Origin: Odiellus spinosus
Taxonomy: Eukaryota > Arthropoda > Arachnida > Opiliones > Phalangiidae
Length of the DNA: 64,000 nucleotides
NCBI GenBank assembly: GCA_963920705.1
Contig: OY987233.1
Span: forward strand, 3,090,001-3,154,000
Direction of reading: 5' to 3'
Shown here: piece after piece, positions 45,501 through 58,865 of the stretch
How the letters are laid out: each line of letters begins with the position of its first letter
How positions within the stretch are numbered: position 1 is the stretch's first letter
Position numbers and translations under genes: made by a program
The notes under the pieces: model-generated
Databases searched by the model: none
The model's input: only the letters and a program-made list of their open reading frames with translations
What the model was told of the DNA's origin: nothing

Positions 45501-48500
45501 TTTTAACCTGGTATGTGACGTCGGTTTTTACTTTACGAAGCATTTTTGATCAAATTTGAAGATTTTTCACCAAATTAGAAGATTTTTTACCAAATTTGAA
45601 GATTTTTTTACCAAATTAGAAGATTTTAATCAAATTAGAAGATTTTAACCCAACTAGAAGATTTTTAACCAAATTCAAAGATTTTTCACCAAATTTAAAG
45701 ATTTTTGACCGAATTAGAAGATTTTTAACCAAATTTAAAGATTTTTCACCAAATTTAAAGATTTTTCACCAAATTTAAAGATTTTCACCAAATTTAAAGA
45801 TTTTTGACCAAATTAGAAGATTTTTCACCAATTGGAAGGTTTTTCACCAAATTAGAAGATTTTTCTTATTGGATAAGCCGATTTCGATCGTTATTCTATG
45901 GTAGCACATTGAAATGAAAGTAAAACGCACGTCACGCGTATGTAAAAAACAGCTTGGCGAATTTTATCAATTTCTAAAGATTAAATTCGCCAGCTTGGAG
46001 ACAATTCTCGAATCGAGTCAGGTTGCGTATCTACTTTAAATCAAAACGCTTTCCTTTATAAAGGGAAACAATCCTGTTCTCATCCCATCCGCAATATTTC
46101 ACAATGACTTATAGATCTGACATTATCAAGTGGTGGATGAAGTATATCGATCTAAGTATCGAAACTCTAAAGATGCCTTTCCATTCGCTTACAAAAATAA
46201 TGATGTGTCTTCGGGGGTAGAGGGGGTTTCTTCCTATCTATAACTTTTACTCCCACCATATCAGTAAAACTAGATTCTATCTGAAAATACCCCCAGATGA
46301 AAAACCGTAAGAACTCTTTTTATTACGTCCAAGTTAGAGTGACACGATTGAAAAGGAAAAAAAAAAAAAGAATTTCCTTAGATGGTGGTACCTACTATTC
46401 AGTGCCACAAACGATTCAATCATTATTATTAAGCCCTATAGTATAAGAATGTCAGCCAAGTTGCTTTATCTTTTCCACCACCGTTACAAATACCTATATA
46501 ACGTAACAATAGCGCAATTACGTTACTTCTTAGACTATTTTATAAGAAAAAAATGTTATAACAATAAGCCATAATTTATCAGTTGTAAATTACGCACTAG
46601 GGCTACCCAAAATCAGTGTTGATGTTGCCAAAAGTGTGAAACCATAAGTCTATTATTATCTCTAAGTAGCCAGCTAACAATGCTATCTATGGGAGGTATC
46701 TCTGTATACTTCAGACCTATACCACGTATCACGTTAACTTTAACATAAACTTGAACGCCGATGCCGACATTTCTTTTATCTCGTATAGTACCAGGCACGC
46801 CTGAACACCAACAAAGGGGGATATTTGGTTTTCAGTTAAAAAATGCGTCCCCCCACCACTCTATACAAGGGGCTAAATCCCGAAAATTTTCCTATTCCAA
46901 GAAATATTTAATTTTTTAGACCACCCTGACGGTCAGAATCACTCTAGCCTTTCATACCTTATGAATCTATTCCCACGTCTATCTCATAGAAAGCGACTTA
47001 CGGAGGTGCAGGTGTATAATTGGCATTAGACGTTCAGAAATCAGGGACTGGGGTCTGATAAAAGAGATAGCTTCGTCTTCTTTATTGATACAATAAATGG
47101 GGAGTTGTTGAAAAAGAAAAAACCTGTTCTGTAAAGCCATTTCGGCGATAGAAAAAATAAAATAAACTGGTTTATTTTCCTTTATACTCAACCAGTGGCG
47201 CTGGCTTCGAGAATATTTTCAAAATCGCTAGCCCTGACGAAACGTTTTGTAGACATAGATGCCCAATCGAGAGGCCTTATTTGGCTACTTAGGGATAATA
47301 ATAGACTTATGGTGAAACCTAGGACAATTACCAATGGGCAGCTATGTACGAGGTTCCTACTTCTGCCCCTAGGTGTGTCCATTGTTAATAGTTCTAGGTG
47401 AGATTGTTACTTTAATCATTACCTGTGTGAAGATAAACGACTAAGCCTTGGTTGATTTGTTCCTGGGTAAAACTGAGAATAGGTGTCATAGTATCATTCT
47501 TGTAAGCGACGTAGCCATTGTTTGAATTTGATATAACGAATGTCACTTCGAAAGCCGTCGAATCATCATCGAGAGCGGATAGATGGTTATTGGTAATCGT
47601 GGCAACCGATCCTTCCCACAGAACTAACCCAGTGTTGTTGACCAAATGCGGTGATTCGTCGTTGACTGGTTCAACGGCGACGTGAATGGTGCTTGGCGCG
47701 CTTTCCTTACCGAGTGTTTCCGCTTTGGCAACGAGCGTAAACCAGTCCCGGGATGTTTCGCTACCATCGTGAACGTATCTCACTTGTCCAGCGTTGAGTT
47801 GCGACGGAGCGAACGCTGCTAATTTAAAGCCAAGAAGGTTTCCATTCGTTAAATGTCCGTGATGAGGTTGTTCCACGATTAAATATTCAGTTATCCAGAA
47901 AGTGTAGTAAGTATTAGCGGCTCCAATTTCTTCGGGAGTTAATTTCGCTTCTTTACCTTCGAAAACCGATAAATTTCCAGTTCGCAATAGTATTATTTTC
48001 GATATAATGTTAATAGTTAATTTTAAATCTGTCACGCTAGTAATTCCGTTAGTTACATCGACAACGAAACAATCTTCAGTAATGTTTTGTTCCGTTTGAA
48101 CGTAATAAAGTTTTCCTTCGTTAATAGTAGCTTGATTGAAGCTTTTAACAGATTCTTTCGTATCTTCTTCGAAGTCGTTTTTATGTTTTACGGGATTGCT
48201 ATCTTCAATTTCAAGATATCCGAAACTTGGAGCGACTTTTAGATGATAAGTGATATTTGAAGGATTAACATTAGCGTGAGCAACGTTTAATACACGGGCG
48301 TCTAACGTAATTCGTTGTCCTTCGTCGACATACAATGTTTTGTTACAGAAAACGCTTAAAGGTTGCCAGTAACTGTCCGGAAAAATTCGTAAATTAAACA
48401 CGTTCTCGACATTAATGTTTCCAAAATATGCCACGAATTTAAAAGAATCGGCGAAACTCAAACTATTATCGTTTTCATACTCGACGTTATCGGAGTCTAG

Positions 48501-51500
48501 ATCTTTCTGCGAAAATTGATTGCCTTCTTTACCATTAATTAGAATTTCACCGAATTTAGGTTTTGAAATGATCTTGTAACTAATTTCACTTGGACTGGCG
48601 TTTTCGTTCGTCTCAACAGTTAGATTGTAAGACGTGATAAATTGACTTTCTCCTCTTCTAACGGTTATACCGGTGCTACGTGAAACGTTGATGAAAGGTT
48701 TCGAAGCTTGAATCTCTAAAATACCGGTGGCGTAAAATTGACCATCAGTAATCCATAGAACTACTTTCGAATAGTCGGCGCCCAAATGCCGGAAGAAGAT
48801 ACGTCCACGATTCAAATCTTCTTGGGTAAATTGATAAACTTGAGTATTTTGGTTGTCAACGTGAAAAAGAGCCCCGTTTGGAATACCTCTCCTTGTATAT
48901 TGAATATCGGATGGTTTGGAATCGATATCGGCGTCCACGTACATCAAATCTTTTCCAGTTAGTTTTCTTTCACCTCCTTGTACGATGTTAAAGACCTTAT
49001 CCACGATTCTAATCGGAGGATTATCATTCTTCATAATAATCCCGATATGAAACACTCCGCTGTAAACGAAATCTTCCTCACCGAGTTTAGCGAAAGCAGT
49101 GAAATGAAACGAATCGTGTTCAGTTTCGGAGTCATCGTGGGCGTAAGAAACGCGACCACTAACTAACTCTTCGTTGGTAAAAAAATTAAGAGAATGATTC
49201 TCGATTTGGGTAAGAGACGGCGTCATTAGTCTAAGAAAACCATTAATTGGTGGTGTGGATATATTGTAGAATAATGGCGCGTCACCTGGGGTTCGTACGA
49301 AGAGATACTTCGGAGTAATGGCGGTCGCGTCTCCTTCGGCTACTTCGAGCTTTTCGTTGGTTATGACGGCATTCGATTCACTTGGAACGTGTTTAATCTT
49401 GAAGACGCGATTATCCATTACGAAACCATCAGGCGAACTAACTTGAAACACGAATTGATCATTGACTAAGGTGTGAGATTTACGATGAATTTTGTACTTA
49501 AGGTGCTTGTTATCAATATCTTGTTGCGTAAATAACGAATTCGCGTCTAAACGTCGATGCATACGATTCTCCGAAGGTTGAAACAAAACTAAATTTCCAA
49601 ATAATGTCGGTGAAGTTATTGTGTACGTAATTTGATCGGCTGGTGTCGAGACTGGTGATGTCTTGTACTTCAAATCAGCCTCCGTGATATGTCCTTCGAC
49701 TACGTTTTCTAAAACTAATTCTTTATTGGCTACTTCTACTAAATCTATCGTCGTGAAACTAATCCGAAAATCATAAATGGTTGGTACCGTGATGTTGAGA
49801 CACGATATTGAGAATTTAAATTCATCAAAAGCTGGTCTTCCGGTGGTATGTTCGTAACGTATCTTACCCTTGTTGATTTGTCTCTGTGTAAAATGATTAA
49901 TAGGGTGCCATTTGTTGTTCATACGCAGTTTTTTTAAAGTACCGAATTGTGGAAGTTTGGTTAATTCGTATCTAATTTCTAGATTTTGTTCCAAAGCGTT
50001 GGTACCGAAAGTTAAGTTATCAGGGTGAATTATGGCGTGAGAATTATATGGAATCACTAAACCAGTGTTGTTTACGAGAGATATTACCAAATCAAACGTG
50101 GCAACACGAATCACCGCCGTTTGACCCGTTTCCACGCCGTCAGAAACGCTTAGAGCTAATTTAGAATCAGCTGGTCCACGATGCACGAAATTAATGACGC
50201 GATTTTCGACCTCTTCTTGAGTAAATCGTTCTATGGGTTCGCCAGGTTTCTTAGCACTCTCGATGTAACCTCCTTCACCAGACGATCCTAGATTAAGAAC
50301 AGTGTAGACCAAGTCCTTCGGCTTAGTGTCTGCGTCTTCTGTTTTTAGAATGTCCGGCGTTAAAGTTTTCTTGGTGTACCTATTAAATTAAAAGCAAAAG
50401 TCTATCACTTTATTGTACAATAAAAATAAACAACGCCCCGTAGTTTAATACTATCAGCAAAGGTTCAGTTTTACGTCATATCCCATCATTTAAAAATAGC
50501 AAAAAAAGTCATCACCCCTGTCTAGCTGCTGTGATTTGGACTTTTCCACGATATTTTGAGTTCTGGAGAGAGGGAGTGAATTTAGGCGGGCCGCGCTTGG
50601 CTATATTGTCTTCCCCCCAACTTGGCGCTTCCGATGTCACTATTTACACGGCGACTGCAACCGCTAGAGTGTCTAGAATCGTGCAGAATCTGGCTTTACA
50701 TTTACCCGGACCTTTGTTGATAGTTTTAAGCTAAGGGGCGTTGTTTACTTTTATGGAATAAAGTGATAGACTTTTGTTAAATTTATTTCCCCCTACCCCC
50801 TAAAAAAAGGCCCAACAATAGCTTTCTAATAAGTATTCTAGTAAAAGAAGCGAAAAGGTTTTTTACCTGGCTAAACGAAAAACTTTATTCGCTGGTACTT
50901 GTAACGTTGGCGGATCGTTGACAGGAATTATATGAATGTGGAATACGAATTGGTGTCTTTGTTCCATGAAAGTTGGTAGACGATAATTTCTAGCTTGAAA
51001 TTCAAGCTCGATAACCATGGAATCTTTATGGTTTTCAGATCCATCGTGTGAATAACGAATTTTATCAGTATTAAGATCCAACAGACTAAAAACGTTCTCC
51101 CCAGTTTTCCTCCATATTTCAATCTCAAGAGTTCCGTGCTTTGGTGGTTCGATGATGTGGAAAAGAACGTTACTTTCTCGAAGTCCATACTTCTGATAAT
51201 CCATTATAATTCTGAAAAGATACAACGAAATAAATAAGATTTCACGATATCGTCTGTCAATTTTGTCTAAACTTCCACTTGAAACAGCTAATAAAACACA
51301 GCAGAAAAAAATTAATAGTTTAAAGGGAAACTTGGAGCTTTTAAATTTATTTTCGGAATCACCGTGCCTAAAAACGTATTCCAGAATTTTCAAACAATTT
51401 TTAGACACATTTTCGGTGTTTAAATTAATTTCTGAAGTTTGGTAAAATTTGAATAAAAGTGAATATAAATTCGGACCAATCATATTATTTCAGCCTTCAA

Positions 51501-54500
51501 CAATGCTAGTAATGTCTTGGGTATCAAACGCCGGCCTATTCTTTTAATGTTAACAGGACATTAGAAGAACTGTTGAAGGCTGAAATAATATGATTGGCCC
51601 GAATTTATATTTCAAATTTTTACCAAGCTTTAGAAATTAATTTAAACACCAAAAACGTGTCTAAAAATATAGAGAAAATTCTGGAATACGTTTCTTGGCA
51701 TCCAAGTTTCCCTTTAAATATACTTTTAACCATACTACACCCGTTTCGATAGAATTGGATAGAATTTATTTTATCGCTTGTTTTACATTTAAATTAATTT
51801 ATAAATTAAAAGTATTTCACCTGATATGAGTGGGCGTGATCAAATCACTTCCGCCCTCTTTCACTTCCAAGGGATTGAGAGATAAAATCTCCATATCGAT
51901 GGGCAAAGTTGACTTTGTGTAAAGTTTGTAGCCGGAAGTAAAGTTACTACGGATGCAAATAGTTTCGGCACACATACAACGAAACGAATCAACTCCTTCT
52001 TGAAAACATTCCGCTCCATTCACGCAAGGATTTTGTAGGCAAGTGTACTGCCAGACGCAATTTCCTCGAACCCCTTGAGTCACTTCGGCTTCCCTAAGCC
52101 CTACCACTTCGTCGTTAACCTAGAAACGAAATGTTCGGACCACAATATAACGAATTACAATCGAGGAAGAGAAATATAAGGAAATATGGGTGTGAAGTAA
52201 AGCCGCGTTCATACTAGGCCTTGGAATCGATTTAAATCCTTTCAAAACGTTTCGCTCGAATCGATTAAATTCGATTTCTCAAAACTGCTTCGGGAACCAG
52301 TTTCGTACCGATTCGGTTTCAACAACCGATCGATGAAGCTACGATGAATCGTTCACGTTACGCTTAAAACGATTCCTGGCGATTTGAATATCGGTTTGAT
52401 TTTACCGTTTCAAATCGATTAAGAAACGCCACGGTATTTGTTAATCGATTTGAAACGGTAAAATCAAACCGTTATTCAAATGTGTTCACGCATTATCTTT
52501 ATAAATCAATTTATTGTAGCTTCATCTATCGGTTGTTGAAACCGAATCGGTACGAAACTGGTTCCCGAAGCAGTTTCGAGAAATCGAGTCAAATCGATTA
52601 GAGAACAGACGGTTTCCTTTTCAAACGACTCTAGCGAAACGTTTTGAAACGATTTAAATCGATTCCAAGGCCTAGTATGAACGAGGCTTAATGCTAGCTG
52701 AAATGGAATAAAAAGAGAAGTAGCGACGTGTGTCACCTTGATGTTTTTCAGGCAACCCTTGAGGAAGCTCTCGGCGCCTTCTGTCAACACCGATTGCAAT
52801 CCCTGCTGAAACGCTCGAGATTGTTTATTTAGTTCGATTCCTCCCGCGTACAAATATCCCGCTAAATCGAAATATCGATTTTCGCCCAATCCTTGGCGAA
52901 CGTTTTTGACGCTACCGTCCGTGGTTAGTTCGACATTTGAAGCGCCGAATTGTATATCCACCTGATGCCATTGGCCGTCGTTTACCGTGGAATCGGATTT
53001 CAAGACGACAACTCCGTTTCCCTCGTTGACTGATAGGGTAACGCGACCTTGAACCAACTCGACAGCGACAAAATCGTTTTTGGAAGAAGGACCCGCGTGA
53101 TAAAACAAGACAGCGTTGTGTGACTGTGATTTTACGCTGAAAGATAGCGTACCTCCGCCGCGAGCGTTCCAGCTAGGGAGTGCCACGAAAGCACCACGAC
53201 CGACGAAACTTATAGACTGATACGAAGACGCTTCGAATTCTTCGCTACAGTCCCAAGTGACGCCATAGACGTTTCTCTGGTCCGGAGACTCGGCTGCCAT
53301 CGTTAATATATTATGGTCGTTGAAGGTTACGACTTCCATACAACCGCGAAAACTTTCTAGATTACCCAGAAAGATCTCCTAAAAATATTTTAAGTATTCA
53401 AAAATTATATTTTTGGGGAATTTCGATTCCTTAACAAATTTGAATTTCAGTTTTTTGAACAACAACGATTTAGTAGCAAAAGTCTATCACTTTATTCTAT
53501 AAAAGTAAACAGTTTCCCGTAGCTTAATACTGTCAGCAAAGGTCCTGGTAAATGTACAGGCAGATTCTGCAGGATTCGAGACACTCTAACGGTCGCAGTC
53601 GCCGTGTAAATAGTGAAACTGGAAGCGCCACTCTTTGGAAAAATTCCGGAGTTGGGAGGGAAGACAATATAGGCCCGCCTAAATTACGTCCCTCTCTCCC
53701 GACTCAAATTATCGATGAAGAGTCCAAATCGCTCGAGACAGACAGGGGTGATAACATTTTTGGCTAGTCTTAAGTGATGGGCTAAGACCTTGGCTGATAG
53801 TATTAAGCTACGGGGCGTAGTTTACTTTTATGGAATAAAGTGATAGACTTTTGATAGTAACCTTTCCCATCTTTTAATTGCGGGCGTGTTGATTTAATGA
53901 ACAATAGGTAACAATTTTGTAAGGAATCGAAAACAAAATATAACTAACACTTACCTTAAAACCTCCTAAACTACCAACGTAAACCCCGTATTTGATATTT
54001 AGCTCGAAAAATCGACCAGGAATATCCAAATAGGTTGTATGAATATTATCAATCGTCATAGATAATTCAGCGTCTGTTCTTTGAATTTGAATATCGTGCC
54101 AAGCTAAATCGTCTAGCCTTAAGCCGGGCGATGATGTAAGAATGGCTTCTCCCGAACCCAAATTGATACGAACCTTCATATAAAATTGACATAAATAGTT
54201 TAGTTGCAGTTAGTGGATACTTCATTAAGGAAGGTAAACCTAAATGTGCCTGGATTCAGTGAGTTTCTGTTTATCAGCCTAACGTTTCTATTCAAGGTGC
54301 AGTAGACTATATTTGGGATTTAACTATAAGAGAAAAAATAGGTATTTTTACCTTAATACCACCGCGCTCCATAAGCACAACGCAATAATCGATGGTTCCC
54401 GCTGCCAGCAATAATACGCCATCGGATCGGTGCGTTTTCAGTCTGATGAGAATTTCAGTCGAGCTTCGAGAGTCTTCGAAGGGTATCGACACGTAACTGG

Positions 54501-54515
54501 CTCCGTAGAAAGACG
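42590..54515 (-). CDS. CSPG4: CSPG4/NG2-type transmembrane proteoglycan core protein (kon-tiki-like), 5' exon unseen
   Basis: Single-pass adhesion and signalling protein; fly relatives act in muscle attachment. Exons in order: 54515-54352, 54173-53955, 53378-52737, 52119-51821, 51211-50867, 50379-47423, 45213-42590; all phases agree (about 2415 aa before a signal peptide). Visible: a first laminin G domain from ASFYGASYVSIPFED; a second ending LKGCLKNIK; an EGF-like cysteine block (CLQNPCVNGAECF); about a dozen CSPG repeats (FTQEDLNRGRIFFRH and similar); a transmembrane helix (VLIIVVVAVILVLTIVVVA) and basic stop; a tail with polyproline runs; C-terminus QYWV, the PDZ-binding end of vertebrate CSPG4. 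An extra EGF block between LamG and CSPG repeats is worth comparing with homologues. The signal-peptide exon should lie above 54516 and was not found. Confidence 0.94.
45397..46045. mobile_element. MITE of the AAAGTAGACACGCAA family with an internal minisatellite
   Basis: The left TTAAAGTAGACACGCAAACT and right AGGTTGCGTATCTACTTTAA arms are inverse; shared words with 28794-30020 include GATTTGGGCCTTGTCAAATT. In the last CSPG4 intron. Confidence 0.7.
45543..45868. repeat. Minisatellite, AGATTTTTCACCAAATTAGA unit
   Basis: About 17 imperfect copies of an 18-20 bp unit filling the middle of the preceding MITE. Confidence 0.9.
46605..47400. mobile_element. Diverged inverted-repeat element in the last CSPG4 intron
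   Basis: CATAAGTCTATTATTATCTC with TAAGTAGCC at about 46648-46682 is inverse to GGCTACTTAGGGATAATAAT with AGACTTATGG at 47283-47312. Boundaries are estimates. Confidence 0.4.
50395..50776. mobile_element. MITE family D, copy 7
   Basis: CAAAAGTCTATCACTTTATT to AAGTGATAGACTTTTG, 15 bp from the acceptor of the CSPG4 exon at 50379. Fills most of that intron. Confidence 0.9.
51324..51713. mobile_element. MITE family C, copy 4 (complete)
   Basis: TTAA on both sides (51320-51323, 51714-51717); AGGGAAACTTGGAGCTTTTA to ATCCAAGTTTCCCT. The best-preserved family C copy here; in a CSPG4 intron. Confidence 0.9.
52201..52688. mobile_element. MITE family E, copy 4 (complete palindrome)
   Basis: AGCCGCGTTCATACTAGGCC to CCTAGTATGAACGAGGCT with arms of about 230 bp meeting near 52435. 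In the CSPG4 intron after the second LamG exon, 48 bp from its donor; frames running out of that exon into the element are artefacts. Confidence 0.88.
53477..53853. mobile_element. MITE family D, copy 8
   Basis: CAAAAGTCTATCACTTTATT to AAGTGATAGACTTTTG, in the CSPG4 intron between exons starting 54173 and 53378. Confidence 0.9.
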
Positions 54516-54689
54516 CTGCGTATGGTAGGGGAGAAAGAAAAACAAGCAATAAGAAAATAATAATGCATGGACGATTCGAGGAGAGCCCGAAACCATAGAG
54601 GGATATATTTTTATATTAATATTGTATTTTTCCCCGTATTTGGAAATGTAAGCGGAAAAAACGGTACTAGACAAGGAGGAAATACCCTA

Positions 54690-55110
54690 GTATCTCAGTT
54701 CTTGTAAGACGCGTACTGTGTTGGGCACCAGATAATAGCGTAGCCCCAAGAGAACACGGAAATCAAAGCGTGGAAAGGGATCTAAGGCACAAAACAGCCA
54801 GGATGTCACTCACCCCATGAGTGGAGACTAAGCCAATAGAACAGGGTATGTGGATGTGAGGTCCCTGGTTTACCCGCGAGACACATTAGACGGACAGCGA
54901 GAGACGGGAGTGGTCCAATTGTTCGCAGGAACGGACTGAAGCGGTCAGAACAGGTGCTTAAAGAAAGAAGCCAAACTTCAACCCGGGCCCCCGAACCCCT
55001 CTCAAGGTGACCTACCCATCCACAACGACACCGTGAGATCGGCATGGTCCGCTTGTGGTTCGTGGGCGGAAATGCCCACCATTGCATTGTACAAAAGATT
55101 GAAAGCATTG
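54690..55110. other. GC-richer block of unknown origin
   Basis: Noticeably GC-richer than its surroundings, with no intact frame I recognise; on the plus strand it ends in an A-rich stretch (GATGAATAAAGATAAT), as a retroelement 3' end might. The remainder of 54516-55935 is unrecognised; the missing CSPG4 signal-peptide exon could be here. Confidence 0.3.
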
Positions 55111-55935
55111 TATAAAAATCTTGCAAATGATGAATAAAGATAATCAAAGTAATCAGCGAAATTATTGCTTCATGAGGTTAGGTTTACAATGCAAGATGTC
55201 AAAAACTGTCGAATCTTATTACAACTAAATAAAAGAAGATCCTCAATGTTCCAAATAAACTATTGCAGTTCGACCAGGTCTACAACTAGATCTCTGTAGT
55301 GGTAAAAAATATAGGTACGGCTCTCTCGGAAAATTGAATAAGATAATACTTCTTCCAGGCTGTTGTCGACTGAGGGCCGCCATTACTTTCGAGCCAATGG
55401 GATAAAGATTTCATTAGTGACGTCAGTCACATTTTCTAGCTTTACGCCGCGTAGAATTTCTTTCCTTTACTCGAAAAAACGGGTGTGAGGTCAAACCCAG
55501 TCGGAAAAAGTCTATAAGACAAAACAACGAAGCCCAGTATCTTTTTCTAACAGAAAACCTCCCTATTAACGTATTTATGAGATATCCAAGAAAGGTTCGT
55601 AGTAACAAAAGAGAAGCGCGTGGATTCTATTCCGTACACGAGTGTTTCCCATTAATTCGACTTGCCTCTCTCTAAACCCCAAGTCTAAACTAAGTTGTCA
55701 GCAGCTACAAAACTACGCTTTAAGAGTTTTCTCAATGATTTTTACATTTAGAATATAGATATCCTAGATATTTGCGTGCTGACATACGCTATTGAAATAT
55801 AGAAGTCATGTCGGGGCTATTATAGGGTTAAATTGCCACCCAAAAACTAAAAAATGTTTTGATAAAAAGAAACGACAAAATTATGGGATACACTATACCC
55901 TCTCGGATCGAGCCGTACAGTCACCTGGAGGTTAA

Positions 55936-56480
55936 AGGGAAAATGCAACCTCATAACAAGTGATTTTTATCGATTCCTTGTACCAGAGGTATATAATAAC
56001 CCCCTTCGGGGCTAAGTATGAAAGCCCCTATACTACCAATGCTAAAAATCACGAACAACAAGAGCCCGCTGCTGACTATCTAGGCCACTAGCTCGCGCTG
56101 GACTTCTCAATGTCGCTACTCTAGTAAATGGTCTTTGTATAAACAAGACGGCTCGATTTGTGTTTAGAACTTCCTGTCTCAGGCTGTCTGTTAAAATGGA
56201 GTCGAAGGTTGACTTCAGCTCGCAAGTTCCGGAAGTGTACGTAGGGAAAATTTAGTGAGGTTCAAAATGGTGTAACTATTTTTTGGGAGTAAAGCGGTGT
56301 GTCGATCCGCCGCGATTTACGCCGGGCACTTGTTGTTCGTCGATTTTGCTTACCTTTCATACTTCCCCCCGAAGGGGGTTATTTTATACCTCTGCTTATA
56401 CCTAATCCAAACCAATATTTAACTAGAAATAAATTTAAAACTCGGAAATAGGCTTATCTGGATTTATGGAGATCCCGGTA
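55936..56480. mobile_element. MITE family A, copy 7, split by family F copy 2
   Basis: TTAA (55932-55935) then AGGGAAAATGCAACCTCATA; interrupted at 55984; resumes CTAATCCAAACCAATATTTA to GGATTTATGGAGATCCC, then truncated. Confidence 0.8.
55984..56394. mobile_element. MITE family F, copy 2
   Basis: CAGAGGTATATAATAACCCC to inverse; flanks CTTGTAC and CTTATAC. It differs from copy 1 at only a handful of bases and one 7-8 bp indel. Confidence 0.9.
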
Positions 56481-56483
56481 AAG

Positions 56484-56554
56484 AGGTACCTTTGTTGATA
56501 GTATTAAGCTACGGGGCGTTGTTTACTTTCATGGAATAAAGTGATAGACTTTTG
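56484..56554. mobile_element. MITE family D fragment (right end)
   Basis: ACCTTTGTTGATAGTATTAA to AAGTGATAGACTTTTG, abutting the truncated family A copy. Nothing recognised in 56555-57228. Confidence 0.7.
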
Positions 56555-57228
56555 ATATAACTTATAATCAGAGTCCAGTATCCCTTTAAGAGTTGAATCT
56601 CATTTCCCCTCTATAAAAAGTTGACATTTAAAATAACTTTGGACTCTCAAGGAATGAACTAATGGAAAAAAAAGGAATGTCTTGAAAGTTAAAGGCGAAT
56701 TATATACAGAATGCAACGTGAGGAAAGGTGATATTGGACAGGAATCCAATACCACAGAACTAAGAGAGAAGGTTCTTTATACTTTTAAGAAACTTTGAAA
56801 ATTATGTTCAGTAGAGATTCACATTTTTATGTGACATTTTTTCTCTTCCGAACTCGTATCCCAAGAGACCTCTTTTTAAAGTTTATTTTTAAAGAATTTA
56901 TTTTGGCGCTCTAGGGAGTTAAAAAATAGTGCAAAAATATGTAAGATAGTACCTTATATATCTCACCAACAAAGTACAATACGTATACTACCGCAGCTTA
57001 CACGGCAATGTACTTGAAAAACAATCTTTGCGCGAGGATTCTTAGGTTGCATTCGTTGAATCCTACAGTTGTTCTGAGATTTGGTAGAAATCTTTTTCTC
57101 AAAAATCCTTCATTTTATGAGCTTATACGGAAAAGAGGAAACCATCACGGTAAGTTTCGGTACAATTGAATTCGTTTTTAGATACCCACACAATTTATCT
57201 CGAAGTAAAATATTCATTTATTTTTTAA

Positions 57229-57515
57229 AGGGAGAATGCAACCTAATAAATAGTTTAAATAGGCCTAATTCCTTTACAAATATTTGGAAATCAAATTACC
57301 TGGAAAATAGGCTTAGCTGGATTCGTGGAGATCTCGCCTTAACGGCGGGCCTTTGCTCATTGGTTGATGGACCATTCAATGCGAAGAAATTTAGGATCTC
57401 CATGAATCCAGCTAAGCCTATTTTTAGGGTTTTAATTTATTTCTAGTTGAATATTTGCTTGTATTTTTTTTTACTGGTGGATTAGGCTTAAGGAATCGAT
57501 AAAACATCATTTGTT
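57229..57515. mobile_element. MITE family A, copy 8 (shortened)
   Basis: TTAA (57225-57228) then AGGGAGAATGCAACCTAATA; the TTAGCTGGATTCGTGGAGAT core and its inverse are present; right terminus lost. Confidence 0.8.
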
Positions 57516-57894
57516 AAAAAGAATATGGAATTGTTTTTCCTTTTCCGTTAAATTATACGAAAAATTGCTCAAAATTCGCCCATTATATAAAATAAAAATA
57601 GCAAGCGTCAGACCCATGTTAAATCATTAGAGTGCAAGGTAATGTAAATGTATAAACACGCAATGCGGCGTGCTTTAATGATGAAGTAATCCTTTTACAT
57701 ATTCGTTCGTTGACGTGAGAATCACTCATTTGGGCAATATACTGTACATAATTAAAAGCATCATGCGATTTTATTGTAGATTACCGTTACTATAGTTTGA
57801 TTCATTATTAATGAGTCTGATATCACTTTTATGACTGCTGAATGTTTCGTGATAAGCGACTGCATCTAAGTTGGGAAAAACAAAACGTTGTGAC

Positions 57895-58158
57895 TAAGCC
57901 TAATTTCAAACGTGGATTAAGTCTAATTTCAAACCTCGTTTAAACATAACTTCAAACCTCGTTTAAACCTAACTTCAAACCTCGTTTAAGCCTAATTTCA
58001 AACGTCAATTAAGCCTAATTTCAAACGTCATTAAGCCTAATTTCAAACGTCATTAAGCCTAATTTCAAACGTCGATTAAGCCTAATTTCAAACGTCGATT
58101 GAGCTTAATTTCAAACGTCGATTAAGCCTAATTTCAAACTTCGATTAAGCCTTATTTT
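57895..58158 (+). repeat. Minisatellite, TAAGCCTAATTTCAAACGTC unit
   Basis: About a dozen copies of a 19-22 bp unit with length variants (GTCAT, GTCGAT, CTCGTT). The GCCTAAT word also makes up the array at 20208. Confidence 0.92.
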
Positions 58159-58865
58159 TGCTAAGACTATTTTCCAAGTTAGTTTTAAATTGATCTGCAG
58201 TAGGCACCTGCGGCGGCGGACTTGAGAATGAACACTATAGTGACTCAAAACTAGCTCTGAGTAACTAAAAAAGAAAGAAGTGAAAATATAGGTATCTAGG
58301 CTATCTCGGTGGGGCATCGCGGTTGACGCGTCCATTCTACTTAGAAGCTTAATAGCCGGTGCAGACATTAAAGCTTCTAAGTATCCTTTCTGGCTGAAAT
58401 ATGGCGGATTGGTTTAAGGATAAAGGGAGGAACTAAGTCTAGCTATAAAACAGATTGGTGGCCAACCGAGAGAGACCGTTACAACCGGCGACTTTTGTTT
58501 CCACGAAAGAAAAATGGCCTAGGAAGCATTAGGTGGGAAATTGACTCGTCTAAAAGAACTACTCTCTTGAAGGAATCGTGGTTTCTAATGCACGACCGTG
58601 GAAATCTTAAGTACCTTTCACACCACCCAATTTCCCCCTCCAACCAATTAATTGTAGCAACTAGTTGGCCCAACTCCACCGTTCACACGCTAATCAATAA
58701 TAATATACTTCATCTAGCAATTATCACGAACGAACAAACATTACGGGTTTTGCGACGTGACGTCACGTCGTTTCCTTTCGAATGAAATTCAGATTTGAAA
58801 GTTTTTCAGTCCGTTTCAGAATTAAATAATTTTATTCTTTTCAGTCGCTTTACGAATATTTTTAA

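Noticed and set aside
54438-54674. MSSTVFSAYISKYGEK frame as CSPG4 start
   Set aside because: Different frame from the LamG domain and lies over the pyrimidine tract.
58495-58785. 96-codon plus-strand open frame
   Set aside because: No domain, splice context or coding composition; an equally long minus-strand frame overlaps it.
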